Of a stretch of DNA of 34,260 nucleotides, positions 1 to 8,784 are shown one piece after another (the first letter of the stretch is position 1; each line of letters starts with the position of its first letter). The notes under the pieces were generated by a model that did not search any database, had not been told where the DNA came from, and saw only the letters and a list, made by a program, of their open reading frames with translations. Both the position numbers and the translations under genes were made by a program. The DNA is from Lachnospiraceae bacterium. Lineage in GTDB: Bacteria; Bacillota; Clostridia; Lachnospirales; Lachnospiraceae. The stretch lies in contig JAEEIV010000066.1 of NCBI GenBank assembly GCA_016281555.1, positions 1-34,260 of the forward strand. Direction: 5' to 3'.

Positions 1-796
<796 letters not shown>

Positions 797-807
797 CTAA
801 GGCAATC

Positions 808-834
808 CGCCGGTAAAAAGAAGTTTGACCGGCG
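808..834. promoter_or_regulatory. Operator-like inverted repeat over the -35 box of the glycyl radical unit
   Basis: CGCCGGT (808-814) and ACCGGCG (828-834) are perfect 7-base inverted arms separated by 13 bases. The right arm overlaps the TTGACC -35 box (825-830). This geometry suits a dimeric repressor that blocks RNA polymerase. No regulator gene lies beside it in the window. Confidence 0.45.
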
Positions 835-853
835 AAATGAAAAGATGTATACT
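825..853 (+). promoter_or_regulatory. Promoter of the glycyl radical activase/enzyme unit
   Basis: TTGACC (825-830) and TATACT (848-853) are 17 bases apart. Transcription should start near 860, which excludes the earlier in-frame ATGs of the activase frame and supports a start at 927. Confidence 0.7.
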
Positions 854-926
854 GAAGAGGTATTTAGCAGTCTTCCAAAATGCAAGAACATATGCATCAG
901 AAAGGCAAGAATTTGTAGTACCTGCT

Positions 927-1682
927 ATGTCCGGCACAGTTTTTTCAATCGAAGAATTCTCCATTTACGACGGCCCGGGAATCCGGACGACGGTCTTTTT
1001 GAAGGGCTGTCCGATGCGCTGCCGCTGGTGTCACAATCCCGAGGGGCAGTCGTTTTCGCCGGAGGAAGTGAAGACCGCCGGCGGGGCGGAAATGCGCATT
1101 TCAGGACAGGTCTGGGAAGCGGAGGATCTCGTCAAAAAGCTGCTCAAAAACAAGCCGATCCTCTCCCACGGCGGCGGCGTCACCTTTTCGGGCGGCGAAC
1201 CGTTATCCCAGCCGGAATTTCTCCTGGAATGCCTGAAAAAACTGAAAGGGCACCTGCACACGGCGGTCCAGACTGCCGGCAATGTCCCCGCGGAAGTCTT
1301 TGACGAGGTCATCCCCTGGGCAGACCTCGTGCTCTTCGACCTGAAACTTATGGATCCCGGAAAGAGCCTTGCGTGGACCGGTCAGGACAATGCCCCGATC
1401 CTTCGGAACTTCGACGCATTGACGCGGAGGAGTCTTCCGTTCCTTGTGAGAACGCCGCTGATCCCGGGCGTCACGGACACGGAGGAAAATCTCGGCGCGA
1501 TCGCCGGACTTTTAGATCGGCACGGCGTTTCAGGAATCGAATTGCTCCCCTATAACAAAATGGCGGGCGGGAAGTACGCCTCGCTCGGCCGGATCTATGA
1601 TCCGGGCTTTGATGAATCCGCGGAGCCGGATCCCCGGACCGCTTTGTTCTCGGCGCACGGGATCGAAGCGAAGGTGCTGTAG
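927..1682 (+). CDS. Glycyl radical enzyme activase (radical SAM, PFL-activase type)
   Basis: This radical SAM enzyme should use a [4Fe-4S] cluster and S-adenosylmethionine to abstract hydrogen from the active-site glycine of the enzyme encoded next door, installing its radical. Cys28, Cys32 and Cys35 form the CxxxCxxC cluster motif in GCPMRCRWCHNPEG, and FSGGEP is the SAM-binding GGE motif. At 251 residues it has the size of pyruvate formate-lyase activase. It lacks the extra two-cluster ferredoxin insert found in activases of glycerol or choline-type enzymes. The start is set at 927: the frame is open upstream to 825, but the promoter at 825-853 lies inside that stretch and those residues do not resemble the family. 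The ribosome site is weak. Twenty-three bases separate it from the next gene, indicating one transcript. Confidence 0.9.
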   Translation: MSGTVFSIEEFSIYDGPGIRTTVFLKGCPMRCRWCHNPEGQSFSPEEVKTAGGAEMRISGQVWEAEDLVKKLLKNKPILSHGGGVTFSGGEPLSQPEFLLECLKKLKGHLHTAVQTAGNVPAEVFDEVIPWADLVLFDLKLMDPGKSLAWTGQDNAPILRNFDALTRRSLPFLVRTPLIPGVTDTEENLGAIAGLLDRHGVSGIELLPYNKMAGGKYASLGRIYDPGFDESAEPDPRTALFSAHGIEAKVL

Positions 1683-1705
1683 ATCTTCGGACAAAGGATT
1701 TTCTT

Positions 1706-3700
1706 ATGAACGATCAGACGAAACAATATTACGACGCCCTGAAAGCCAAGGAATACCGGAAGGAGCGGAAACCGCTTTCCGATCCGCTGCCGGAAATGTA
1801 TGAGCCGCCCTATGACTCGGACTGCTACGTCCGGTATTATAAAACGGTTCTTTCAGAGGCATTCCCGATCCTGCTCCCCGGCGATGATTTCGGCTTCCAC
1901 AAAAGCTGCACCGACGTGTCGCGCGGGCTTCGCGCGGGCAATTACACGCTGAATTACGCCCGTGTGATCGGCGAGGGATTTGGTCCGGTCCTGGATCGGC
2001 TGAAAGCACGGGTAGCGAAGGAAAGCGATCCCGAAAAACTCGAACTCGGAAACGCGATGATCGCCTGCATCGAGGAGATTCCGCCGATCGTGGAGAAGTA
2101 CCGGAAGGCGGCTGAGGACGCGGGACATGTACGGCTCGCGGAGGCATTGACGCGGATCCCGTGGGAAGGCGCGAAGACCTTCTATGAAGCCTGCCTGTTC
2201 TTCCAGATCTGCATTTATTTCCTTCGTTCCGGCATGACGGCGCACTTAGGGCTCGGCCGGTTCGACCAATACATGCTGCCTTATTTTGAATCAGATTTAA
2301 AGCGCGGCGTCCCGGAAGAGGAACTCTTTGAAACGCTGGAACGGTTCTTCATCTCGCTGAACGTGGATTCCGACTCCTACCACGGCATCCAGGCCGGCGA
2401 CAACGGACAGAGCATCGTGCTCGGCGGCTTCAACGTGTCCGGCGACTATCAGATCAACCGGCTGTCGGAACTCTGCATTGAAGCGTGCCGCGAACTCAAG
2501 CTCATTGACCCGAAGATCAACATCCGCGTCGGCAAAAACACACCCTTTGAGGTTTACAAAAAAGGCACCCTGCTCACGAAGGAAGGGCTCGGTTTTCCGC
2601 AGTATTGCAATGACGACGTCGTGATCCCGGGGCTCATTGCCCTCGGTTACCGGCCGGAAGACGCCTACGATTACGTCGTCGCGGCCTGCTGGGAATTCAT
2701 CATCCCGAACGTCGGCGCGGACATTCCGAACCGCTGCAGCATGGACTTCCCGAAGATCGTGTCCGAGGTATTGGACGAGCATCTCACCGGTGCGGAAACT
2801 TTCGAGGATCTCTTCGCGTTCGTGGATGAGAAGATCCGGGCAAATGCCGATGACTTTTTGACGAAGGGGAACCTCGCGGAGGAGGCGCCGCTCCCGCTCG
2901 ACGCGGTGTTCCTGGACGGCTGCTTAGAAAGCCTGAAAGGCGTGTACAGCGGTGGTGCGCGGTACATGAACTTCGGGGCGCACGGACCCGGCATCGCGAT
3001 CGCGGCCGACGCGCTCATGGCGGTGAAAGAACTGATTTATGAGAAAAAAGTTTTGACGAAGGAATTGCTGCTCGACGCATTGCACGCCGATTTCGAAGGG
3101 TACGAGGACGTCCGGAAACTGCTGCTCTCCTGCCCGAAAATGGGGAACAATGAGGATCCGGTGGACGAACTTGCCGGGCGGCTCATGGAGAGTTTCGCGA
3201 CGCATCTGAACGGCCGGCCCGCCATCAGCGGCGGCATCTGGAGGGCCGGCACCGGCAGCGCCCAGGGCTACATTTCCCGCGGAAAACGCTGCCCCGCGAC
3301 GGCGGACGGCCGGAAGGCTGGCGAACCCTACCCATCCAGCTTTTCACCGGCGCTCGGAATGAAGACGAACGGACTGCTCTCGACGATCCAGTCCTTCACA
3401 AAATTCGACTTGAAGAAGGTCATCAACGGCGGTCCGCTCACGATCGAAGTGCACGACACGGTCTTCCGGAATGAGCTCGGCATTGAAAAAACGGCCATGC
3501 TCGTCAAGGAATTCATTGACCTCGGCGGGCATCAGCTGCAGATCAACGCGGTGAACCGGGAAACGCTCCTCGACGCGAAGGCGCACCCGGAAAACTATCC
3601 GAACCTCATCGTCCGCGTCTGGGGCTGGAGCGGATATTTCGTCGAACTCGCGCCGGAGTATCAGGATCACATCATCAAACGGTTGGAGTTTGAATATTGA
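1706..3700 (+). CDS. Short glycyl radical enzyme (pyruvate formate-lyase superfamily), substrate unknown
   Basis: An oxygen-sensitive cytoplasmic enzyme expected to use a glycyl radical and a cysteine thiyl radical for a difficult elimination or C-C/C-X cleavage. The thiyl position is Cys328 in VVAACWEF. The Cys-x-Glu arrangement (Glu330) is that of dehydratase, choline lyase and decarboxylase members, not the Cys-Cys of pyruvate formate-lyase. The radical glycine is Gly640 in RVWGWSGYF, 24 residues from the C-terminus. Two things are odd. At 664 residues it is roughly 100 shorter than the usual 760-850, apparently at the N-terminus. Trp also replaces the small residue normally just before the glycine, with another Trp after it. 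The ATG follows AAAGGA and lies 23 bases after the activase gene. Superfamily assignment is secure; the reaction cannot be stated. Confidence 0.9.
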   Translation: MNDQTKQYYDALKAKEYRKERKPLSDPLPEMYEPPYDSDCYVRYYKTVLSEAFPILLPGDDFGFHKSCTDVSRGLRAGNYTLNYARVIGEGFGPVLDRLKARVAKESDPEKLELGNAMIACIEEIPPIVEKYRKAAEDAGHVRLAEALTRIPWEGAKTFYEACLFFQICIYFLRSGMTAHLGLGRFDQYMLPYFESDLKRGVPEEELFETLERFFISLNVDSDSYHGIQAGDNGQSIVLGGFNVSGDYQINRLSELCIEACRELKLIDPKINIRVGKNTPFEVYKKGTLLTKEGLGFPQYCNDDVVIPGLIALGYRPEDAYDYVVAACWEFIIPNVGADIPNRCSMDFPKIVSEVLDEHLTGAETFEDLFAFVDEKIRANADDFLTKGNLAEEAPLPLDAVFLDGCLESLKGVYSGGARYMNFGAHGPGIAIAADALMAVKELIYEKKVLTKELLLDALHADFEGYEDVRKLLLSCPKMGNNEDPVDELAGRLMESFATHLNGRPAISGGIWRAGTGSAQGYISRGKRCPATADGRKAGEPYPSSFSPALGMKTNGLLSTIQSFTKFDLKKVINGGPLTIEVHDTVFRNELGIEKTAMLVKEFIDLGGHQLQINAVNRETLLDAKAHPENYPNLIVRVWGWSGYFVELAPEYQDHIIKRLEFEY

Positions 3701-3740
3701 GATTAGATGGAGTTTGGCTTTGCTTTCGAGGAGGTCCTTT

Positions 3741-4688
3741 ATGAAAAAGCAGTTTTTTCTGGCTATCACTTTGATACTGACAGCAGTTTTAGCTGTCATT
3801 CTGTTTTCCGGATGCCAGTCTCCTGTAAAACCCGCAGAGACCGAGGCGGAGAAAACTACAGAACCTGTCATTGAATCAACTACCGAACCGACTGAGGAAC
3901 CGACCACGGAACCCGAAACGGAGAACCCGGCAGTTTCCTTCTTTAAAGGCATTTGGCAAGGGAGCGACAGTAACGTCACTACCATTGTTATCAATGAGGA
4001 CGGAACACTCTATTATCGAGAAATCAACAGCGCCAAGATTCCGACGGTTGAAGGCATGAGCGGGACCTGGACGGCCAAAGACACTGAGGCGATTACAATG
4101 TCTATTCCCGGATTGGGGAGCGGATATGAACTGGAGGGAATTGTCGAAGACAGCGGCGGAGTCGTCTTAAAATGTACGAACGGCCAACCTTGGTCTGATG
4201 AGACAATAAGGAAAAGCACTATCACACAGGAAGAGATTGAAGAGATTGCCAAAAAGCGGGTGGCGGAACTAAGCGTCATTCTGCCGGCAGATGGCGGATA
4301 TTTCCTGCGCGACGCACAAAACAATTTCATTGACAAGGCAACGATTACATGGAATTCAGAAGAGAAGTCTCTGAACGCCGTTTGCGATGATGGTCTATAT
4401 GTAAAAGTAACCCAAGCAGGACTTGAAACGAATTGCACGTTGTCGAAATGGGGAGAAAGCGGAGAAAGCGCCATAGCCTATCCTGCCGGAACGGTAAAGT
4501 CAGTTTCCGGTATTGAAAACTGGTGGCTGGATGAGTCCTATGACGGCATCCGCTGCGATTATTATTCATTCGAAGATTGGGGCAATCGGATCGTAAATTA
4601 TAGCAAGGAATCCGGGGCCGGCTTCTTATTTTGGTTCGTGTTATATGTTTATGAGGGAGAAATATATACCTACCAGATGCAGGATTGA
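3741..4688 (+). CDS. Lipoprotein of unknown function with a Thr-Glu-Pro linker
   Basis: The 315-residue product starts with a lysine-rich end and a hydrophobic helix ending in the lipobox LFSGC (Cys25), so it should be lipid-anchored outside the membrane. Residues of about 30-65 form an extended T/E/P-rich linker with repeated TEP units. A globular domain rich in W, G and T follows (FKGIWQG, then SGTWTAKD), resembling extracellular beta-barrel domains, but I do not recognise the family. The start is the ATG at 3741, with GAGGAGG at 3728-3734; an upstream in-frame ATG at 3690 overlaps the GRE gene and lacks a signal. It lies 40 bases after the GRE and precedes a strong terminator, so it may be the last gene of that unit. 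Its composition is visibly AT-richer than its neighbours, suggesting later insertion. Confidence 0.8.
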   Translation: MKKQFFLAITLILTAVLAVILFSGCQSPVKPAETEAEKTTEPVIESTTEPTEEPTTEPETENPAVSFFKGIWQGSDSNVTTIVINEDGTLYYREINSAKIPTVEGMSGTWTAKDTEAITMSIPGLGSGYELEGIVEDSGGVVLKCTNGQPWSDETIRKSTITQEEIEEIAKKRVAELSVILPADGGYFLRDAQNNFIDKATITWNSEEKSLNAVCDDGLYVKVTQAGLETNCTLSKWGESGESAIAYPAGTVKSVSGIENWWLDESYDGIRCDYYSFEDWGNRIVNYSKESGAGFLFWFVLYVYEGEIYTYQMQD

Positions 4689-4702
4689 TTTCTGTCATTA
4701 CG

Positions 4703-4740
4703 AAGAGCGGACTGCTTAAGAGTCCGCTCTTCTTTTTATT
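4703..4740 (+). terminator. Rho-independent terminator after the lipoprotein gene
   Basis: AAGAGCGGACT (4703-4713) pairs perfectly with AGTCCGCTCTT (4721-4731) over 11 bases around a 7-base loop, followed by CTTTTTATT. The opposite strand has no good U-tract. The end overlaps the stop codon of the convergent GH36 gene by two bases. Confidence 0.9.
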
Positions 4741-6727
4741 ATCGTGAAACCTTCTCCCAGAACCATATCTCAGCAGACCGTTTCGGCAATGCCACCTCGA
4801 ACCCTTTTAGCAGTTCTTCCCCGGCGCGCATGACCGTCTCATGGGTCACGCCGTTTTCCAGCCGGTACAAGGCCTCCGCCTGAACGTGCAGTCTTACGGA
4901 AACGCTTTTCTTCGGACAAAGCGTGTTCCGAATCACCAATACGAATCCGTCGCCCCGGTCCGGATCGGAGAACTCCGAAACCACGAGATCCCGGGGCGAT
5001 TTTTTGCTTCCCCGGTGCAGATAGTAATCTCCTCTGAGTTCGATTTCGGCCGCCCGATGCCAGACGGGGAGCATTTTCTTCGCAAGATCGAACTCCGTAT
5101 CCGCCGCGTCGAAGCGTGTCATGACCGTAACGGCCGGCGTCAGGGCATTGAGGTAGGCATATTCGTCGACGACCTCGTGCTCCACCTTCGGATCGTAGGT
5201 GCCGGCTTCATTGTCCCAGGATTTGGTGTGCGCCCGGAAATAGGGGATCCACTCGAACATCGCCTGGTGCTGGAGCTGCTTGATCGGGTGATTCCCGTAG
5301 GCCACGTCGGTGTAATGAAGCGGTACCGCGCGGCGGAGGGTTTCCAAGTCGTTCCGGCGGCCGCCGGAAGCGCAGCAATCGATCCAGAGCCCCGGATTTC
5401 TCTCGCGAAGCGCGTCCCAATAAGCCAGATATCCCTGCACATAGCGGTTTTCCAGCGACCCGATCCGGTCCTTCGGCTCATTGTCCTTCCAGATTTGCAG
5501 AAAATCGACCCGGTTGCAATCCTGCCGGTAGATCGTGACGTGCCACGCCTTGATGAGTGCATCCACGCGGTCGGTCATCCACTGACGGGCCTCCGGGTTC
5601 CCCAAGTCGAAATGATAATACTGGTGGCAGATGCCGTCCGGCGATTCAGGATCTTTCTGGTACAGCAGCCATTCCGGACGGTGTTCGGCGAGCCACGTGC
5701 CCGGACGCACGCGGTCCGGCTCGAACCACAGCATGAAATCCACGCCGTTTTTTTCGCAAAGCTTCCCGATCGGCTCCAGGCCGTTTTCCGGAAACCGTTC
5801 CGGATCCGCCTCCCAGGTGCCGACTTTCGCCCATTGACCGTCGCAGGGATACCAGCCCGCGTCGAACCACCAGATGTCCGGCTTTAAGCCGCGCTTTATG
5901 TATTGTTTCAAGCTTTGGATCTGCGTTTTTGTGGTGGTTCCGGTGAATTCCGGGCCGTTGTCGGCGAAAAGGTGCAGGCAGATGCGCGGCGAGGCGTCTT
6001 TCCCGAAAACGCCTGGAAGAACGTGCCGGAAATACCATTGCCGCCAAAGATTGACGCTGCGGCTTTCGTCATCTCCCTCCGAAACGAGGAAGGTCATCCG
6101 GGGCGTCAGGAACCGTTCCCCGGGAAGGAGTTTCGTCCGGACCCGCTGCTCGCCGGCAGTGAGCCGGATCCCGCCCGGCACCTTTGAAACGCTCGCCTGC
6201 CACTCGGCGGGCCAGCCGATCGCGACGCTGACAATGTATTTCCCGGTCCTAATGCGAAAGAACGGAAAGGCGCCTTCGCACGGCAAGCCGTGTAACGGTG
6301 CCATGACGGTCGGTTCCGTCCCGATCGGATCGTCCCAGAACGCAAAGCCGTCCGTCTTCCGGGTATCCCCGTTGCCGTGGTGCAATATGCCGCGCCGGGC
6401 GGGCAGGACGAGATCCGCCGCATACAGCTTGGAGAGAATCGGAGACGGTTTCCCGCTCCGGTTCTCAAACGCTGCCTGCCATTCGATGACGGGGAAGTCC
6501 GTATACTCGCGTACCTCTACGCGCAGGGCAATGCCCCTCCGCTCTCCCGTGATCACGGTTTCCCGGATCCCGTCTTTTTTCGTCTCGCTTTTTTCAGGGC
6601 GAAAGTCTTCGGGAACGCCCCGGAAGCTTTTTCTGCCGAGACAGAAGGAAAGAGGGATCGAAGACGCGGCAGGTTCTCCGAACAGGTCTCTCATCAGGTT
6701 CATATCGGTTTTCGTGGGATGGCTCAT
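4739..6727 (-). CDS. GH36-family alpha-galactosidase-like glycoside hydrolase
   Basis: A retaining glycosidase likely to remove terminal alpha-galactosyl residues from raffinose-type oligosaccharides or galactomannan. The product of 662 residues has an N-terminal beta-sandwich (about 1-240), a TIM barrel (about 245-580) and a C-terminal sandwich. Barrel motifs include WWFDAGWY (286-293), the nucleophile Asp403 in YRQDCNR, and CASGGRRND, where Asp460 is the expected acid/base, as in GH36. There is no signal peptide, so it acts on imported sugars. The ATG at 6725-6727 follows a GGAGT ribosome site. It is transcribed divergently from the GH127 gene, with promoters in the 143-base spacer. GH36 also contains other activities (for example alpha-N-acetylgalactosaminidase), so the substrate is inferred. 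Confidence 0.88.
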   Translation of the reverse strand: MSHPTKTDMNLMRDLFGEPAASSIPLSFCLGRKSFRGVPEDFRPEKSETKKDGIRETVITGERRGIALRVEVREYTDFPVIEWQAAFENRSGKPSPILSKLYAADLVLPARRGILHHGNGDTRKTDGFAFWDDPIGTEPTVMAPLHGLPCEGAFPFFRIRTGKYIVSVAIGWPAEWQASVSKVPGGIRLTAGEQRVRTKLLPGERFLTPRMTFLVSEGDDESRSVNLWRQWYFRHVLPGVFGKDASPRICLHLFADNGPEFTGTTTKTQIQSLKQYIKRGLKPDIWWFDAGWYPCDGQWAKVGTWEADPERFPENGLEPIGKLCEKNGVDFMLWFEPDRVRPGTWLAEHRPEWLLYQKDPESPDGICHQYYHFDLGNPEARQWMTDRVDALIKAWHVTIYRQDCNRVDFLQIWKDNEPKDRIGSLENRYVQGYLAYWDALRERNPGLWIDCCASGGRRNDLETLRRAVPLHYTDVAYGNHPIKQLQHQAMFEWIPYFRAHTKSWDNEAGTYDPKVEHEVVDEYAYLNALTPAVTVMTRFDAADTEFDLAKKMLPVWHRAAEIELRGDYYLHRGSKKSPRDLVVSEFSDPDRGDGFVLVIRNTLCPKKSVSVRLHVQAEALYRLENGVTHETVMRAGEELLKGFEVALPKRSAEIWFWEKVSR

Positions 6728-6745
6728 AGGGACTCCTTTTGTTTC

Positions 6746-6754
6746 ATTGTATCA
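6746..6754 (-). promoter_or_regulatory. Extended -10 promoter element for the GH36 gene
   Basis: On the minus strand TGATACAAT is an extended -10 (TGn plus TACAAT, 6746-6751). No good -35 is present. Transcription would start near 6739, leaving a leader of about 12 bases that still holds the ribosome site. Confidence 0.45.
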
Positions 6755-6794
6755 CAAACGGAGGGAAACCGAAAAGCGATTTGTACTTCTTTTG

Positions 6795-6823
6795 TGGACT
6801 TTTTTGCGCAGTTTAGGTATACT
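6795..6823 (+). promoter_or_regulatory. Probable promoter of the GH127 gene
   Basis: TGGACT (6795-6800, 4 of 6 consensus bases) and TATACT (6818-6823) are separated by 17 bases, about 40 bases upstream of the AGGAGG ribosome site. Confidence 0.5.
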
Positions 6824-6870
6824 GTTAGCGAAGAATGAGTTTGTTCGGCCGATAGTTCAGGAGGTTTTTC

Positions 6871-8727
6871 ATGCGCCCCATCTCTTACAAAAACGTCACC
6901 CTTTCGGGCGGTTTCCTTGCCGCCCACGAGTCTTTGAACCGACGCGTCACGATCCCGGCGGTCTACGACCGCTTTTTCGAGACGAACCGCATCTTTGCGG
7001 TGACCCGGAAATGGCCGGACAATACAGACAAAACCGTGCACAAATTCTGGGACAGCGACGTCGCAAAATGGATGGAAAGCGCGGCGTATGAACTCGCGAA
7101 ACAGCCTGACCCGGAGCTGGAACGAAAAGTCGAGGAACTGATCGACGGCATTGAGGCCTATCAGCTGCCGGACGGCTATTTCAATTCCTGCTACGACGCC
7201 GAGACCCGCTTCCAAAGCCGCGACAATCACGAACTTTACTGTGCCGGCCACTACATGGAGGCCGCCGTCGCCTACTTCGAGGCGACCGGCCGCGACCGGT
7301 TCTTAAAATGCATGTGCCGCTACGCCGATTTCATTGACGAGCATTTCCGCGTGAAAGGGGCCGCGCCGTTTCTGACGCCGGGACACGAGGAGATCGAACT
7401 CGCACTCCTCAGGCTCTACCGCGCGACCGGGAGCCGGAAGTATCTCGACCTCTCGGGCTGGTTCTTAAAAATGCGCGGGACGAACGAAAAGGATCTGCCG
7501 GTCGTGACACGGTTCTCCCCGAATTATCAGCAGGACAATGTCCCGCTTGCCGAACTGAAAGAGGCGACCGGACACGCGGTCCGCGCCTGCTACCTCTATA
7601 CGGCAATGACTGATTATGCCATGGAAGCGGGCGACGAAGCCCTGCTTGCAGCCGCGAAGCGGGTGTTTGAGGACATTGTCAAACGGAAAATGTACGTGAC
7701 CGGCGGCGTCGGATCCGCGAGAGAGGGCGAGGCTTTCACGATCCCTTACGATCTCCCGAACGAGACCGCCTACGCCGAGACCTGCGCCTCGATCGCACTC
7801 TTCTTTTTCGCGCACAAACTGCTGCTCGCGACCGGGGAAGCGAAATACGCGGACGTCATGGAGACCTGCCTTTACAACGGCATTGCCTCCGGACTCTCCC
7901 GCTCCGGCGACGAGTTCTTTTATACCAACCCGCTCAGGTTCGACCGGAAGGCGGAAAAGCGTTATACGATGCTGGTTTCCGAATTCCCGAAGCGGTCGCT
8001 CCGCCACCGGGTGAAGGTGTTCCGCTGCTCCTGCTGCCCGCCGAATCTGACGCGGCTCTTTGCCTCCGCCGGCGGCTACGTCTTCTCGGAAGACGAGGAC
8101 ACGATTTACGTGAATCTGCCGACCTCCGCCGTGTTCAAGGACGCAGACCGGCGGGTCGAAGTGGAAACCGACGGGCAGGAAAACCTGGCGCTCTCCGTCC
8201 GCGCACGAAACGTCCGGCGGGTCTCGATCCGCATCCCGGAATGGCACCGCATTTCCGGCGCCTATATGGTCTCCTCGATCCCGTACAGGGAAAAGAACGG
8301 CTATGCGATATTTGAAGCACCGGCAATGACCCCAGAGGACGCCGCCTGGGAAGTGTCGATCCGTCTCGAAGGGCTTCGCCCGGTAGCGCTTGCCTCGGAC
8401 CCGCGGGTCACGGAAAACGTCGGAAAAGTCGCCTTCCGCTACGGGCCGACCGTGTATTGCATGGAGGAATGTGATAATCCGGAAGTGCTGTCGCTGGTGG
8501 CGGACCGCGCACGGCTTTCCGAAGCCGAGGCCGAGTGGAATGAGAAAGAGCAACGTACCGAACTCCTCGTGCCGGGCTTCCGACCCGTCTTCCGCACCGA
8601 AGACGCCCTGTACGAAAACGCATCAGATCAACTGGCCTATGCGCCGACCGTACTCCGTCTCATCCCCTTCCGGGATGCCGCGAACCGCGAAGACGCGGAC
8701 ATGACCGTGTGGATCCCGGTACGGTAA
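6871..8727 (+). CDS. GH127-family (DUF1680) beta-L-arabinofuranosidase-like enzyme
   Basis: Enzymes of this family release beta-L-arabinofuranose from arabino-oligosaccharides using a zinc-bound cysteine nucleophile. The 618-residue protein keeps the catalytic set known from the Bifidobacterium enzyme HypBA1: Glu287 in GEAF (acid/base), Glu303 and Cys305 in YAETCAS, and Cys388-Cys389 in CSCCPPN, giving three cysteines and one glutamate around zinc. An alpha/alpha barrel occupies roughly the first two thirds and beta-sandwich domains the rest. There is no signal peptide, implying intracellular action on imported oligosaccharides. The ATG is preceded by AGGAGG. It sits divergent from GH36 and ends at a bidirectional terminator shared with cysK. 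Family and active site are secure; exact linkage specificity is inferred. Confidence 0.92.
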   Translation: MRPISYKNVTLSGGFLAAHESLNRRVTIPAVYDRFFETNRIFAVTRKWPDNTDKTVHKFWDSDVAKWMESAAYELAKQPDPELERKVEELIDGIEAYQLPDGYFNSCYDAETRFQSRDNHELYCAGHYMEAAVAYFEATGRDRFLKCMCRYADFIDEHFRVKGAAPFLTPGHEEIELALLRLYRATGSRKYLDLSGWFLKMRGTNEKDLPVVTRFSPNYQQDNVPLAELKEATGHAVRACYLYTAMTDYAMEAGDEALLAAAKRVFEDIVKRKMYVTGGVGSAREGEAFTIPYDLPNETAYAETCASIALFFFAHKLLLATGEAKYADVMETCLYNGIASGLSRSGDEFFYTNPLRFDRKAEKRYTMLVSEFPKRSLRHRVKVFRCSCCPPNLTRLFASAGGYVFSEDEDTIYVNLPTSAVFKDADRRVEVETDGQENLALSVRARNVRRVSIRIPEWHRISGAYMVSSIPYREKNGYAIFEAPAMTPEDAAWEVSIRLEGLRPVALASDPRVTENVGKVAFRYGPTVYCMEECDNPEVLSLVADRARLSEAEAEWNEKEQRTELLVPGFRPVFRTEDALYENASDQLAYAPTVLRLIPFRDAANREDADMTVWIPVR

Positions 8728-8741
8728 GGCTGAGGATACAA

Positions 8742-8772
8742 AAAAGCCGCCCGCAAAAAGCGGGCGGCTTTT
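8742..8772. terminator. Bidirectional terminator between GH127 and cysK
   Basis: AAAAGCCGCCCGC (8742-8754) and GCGGGCGGCTTTT (8760-8772) form a 13-base stem around AAAAA. T-runs follow the GC-rich core on both strands, fitting the convergent genes on either side. Confidence 0.9.
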
Positions 8773-8784
8773 CCTATTCCCAAC

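Noticed and set aside
845..1303. Alternative frame within the activase gene
   Set aside because: Overlaps the radical SAM gene in another frame, lacks motifs and begins inside the -10 region.
3690..3740. Upstream extension of the lipoprotein
   Set aside because: The ATG at 3690 overlaps the GRE stop, lacks a ribosome site and would place an arginine-rich stretch before a normal lipoprotein signal.
5874..7091. Plus-strand frame spanning GH36 and the start of GH127
   Set aside because: It crosses the divergent promoters and two well-supported genes and has no ribosome site.
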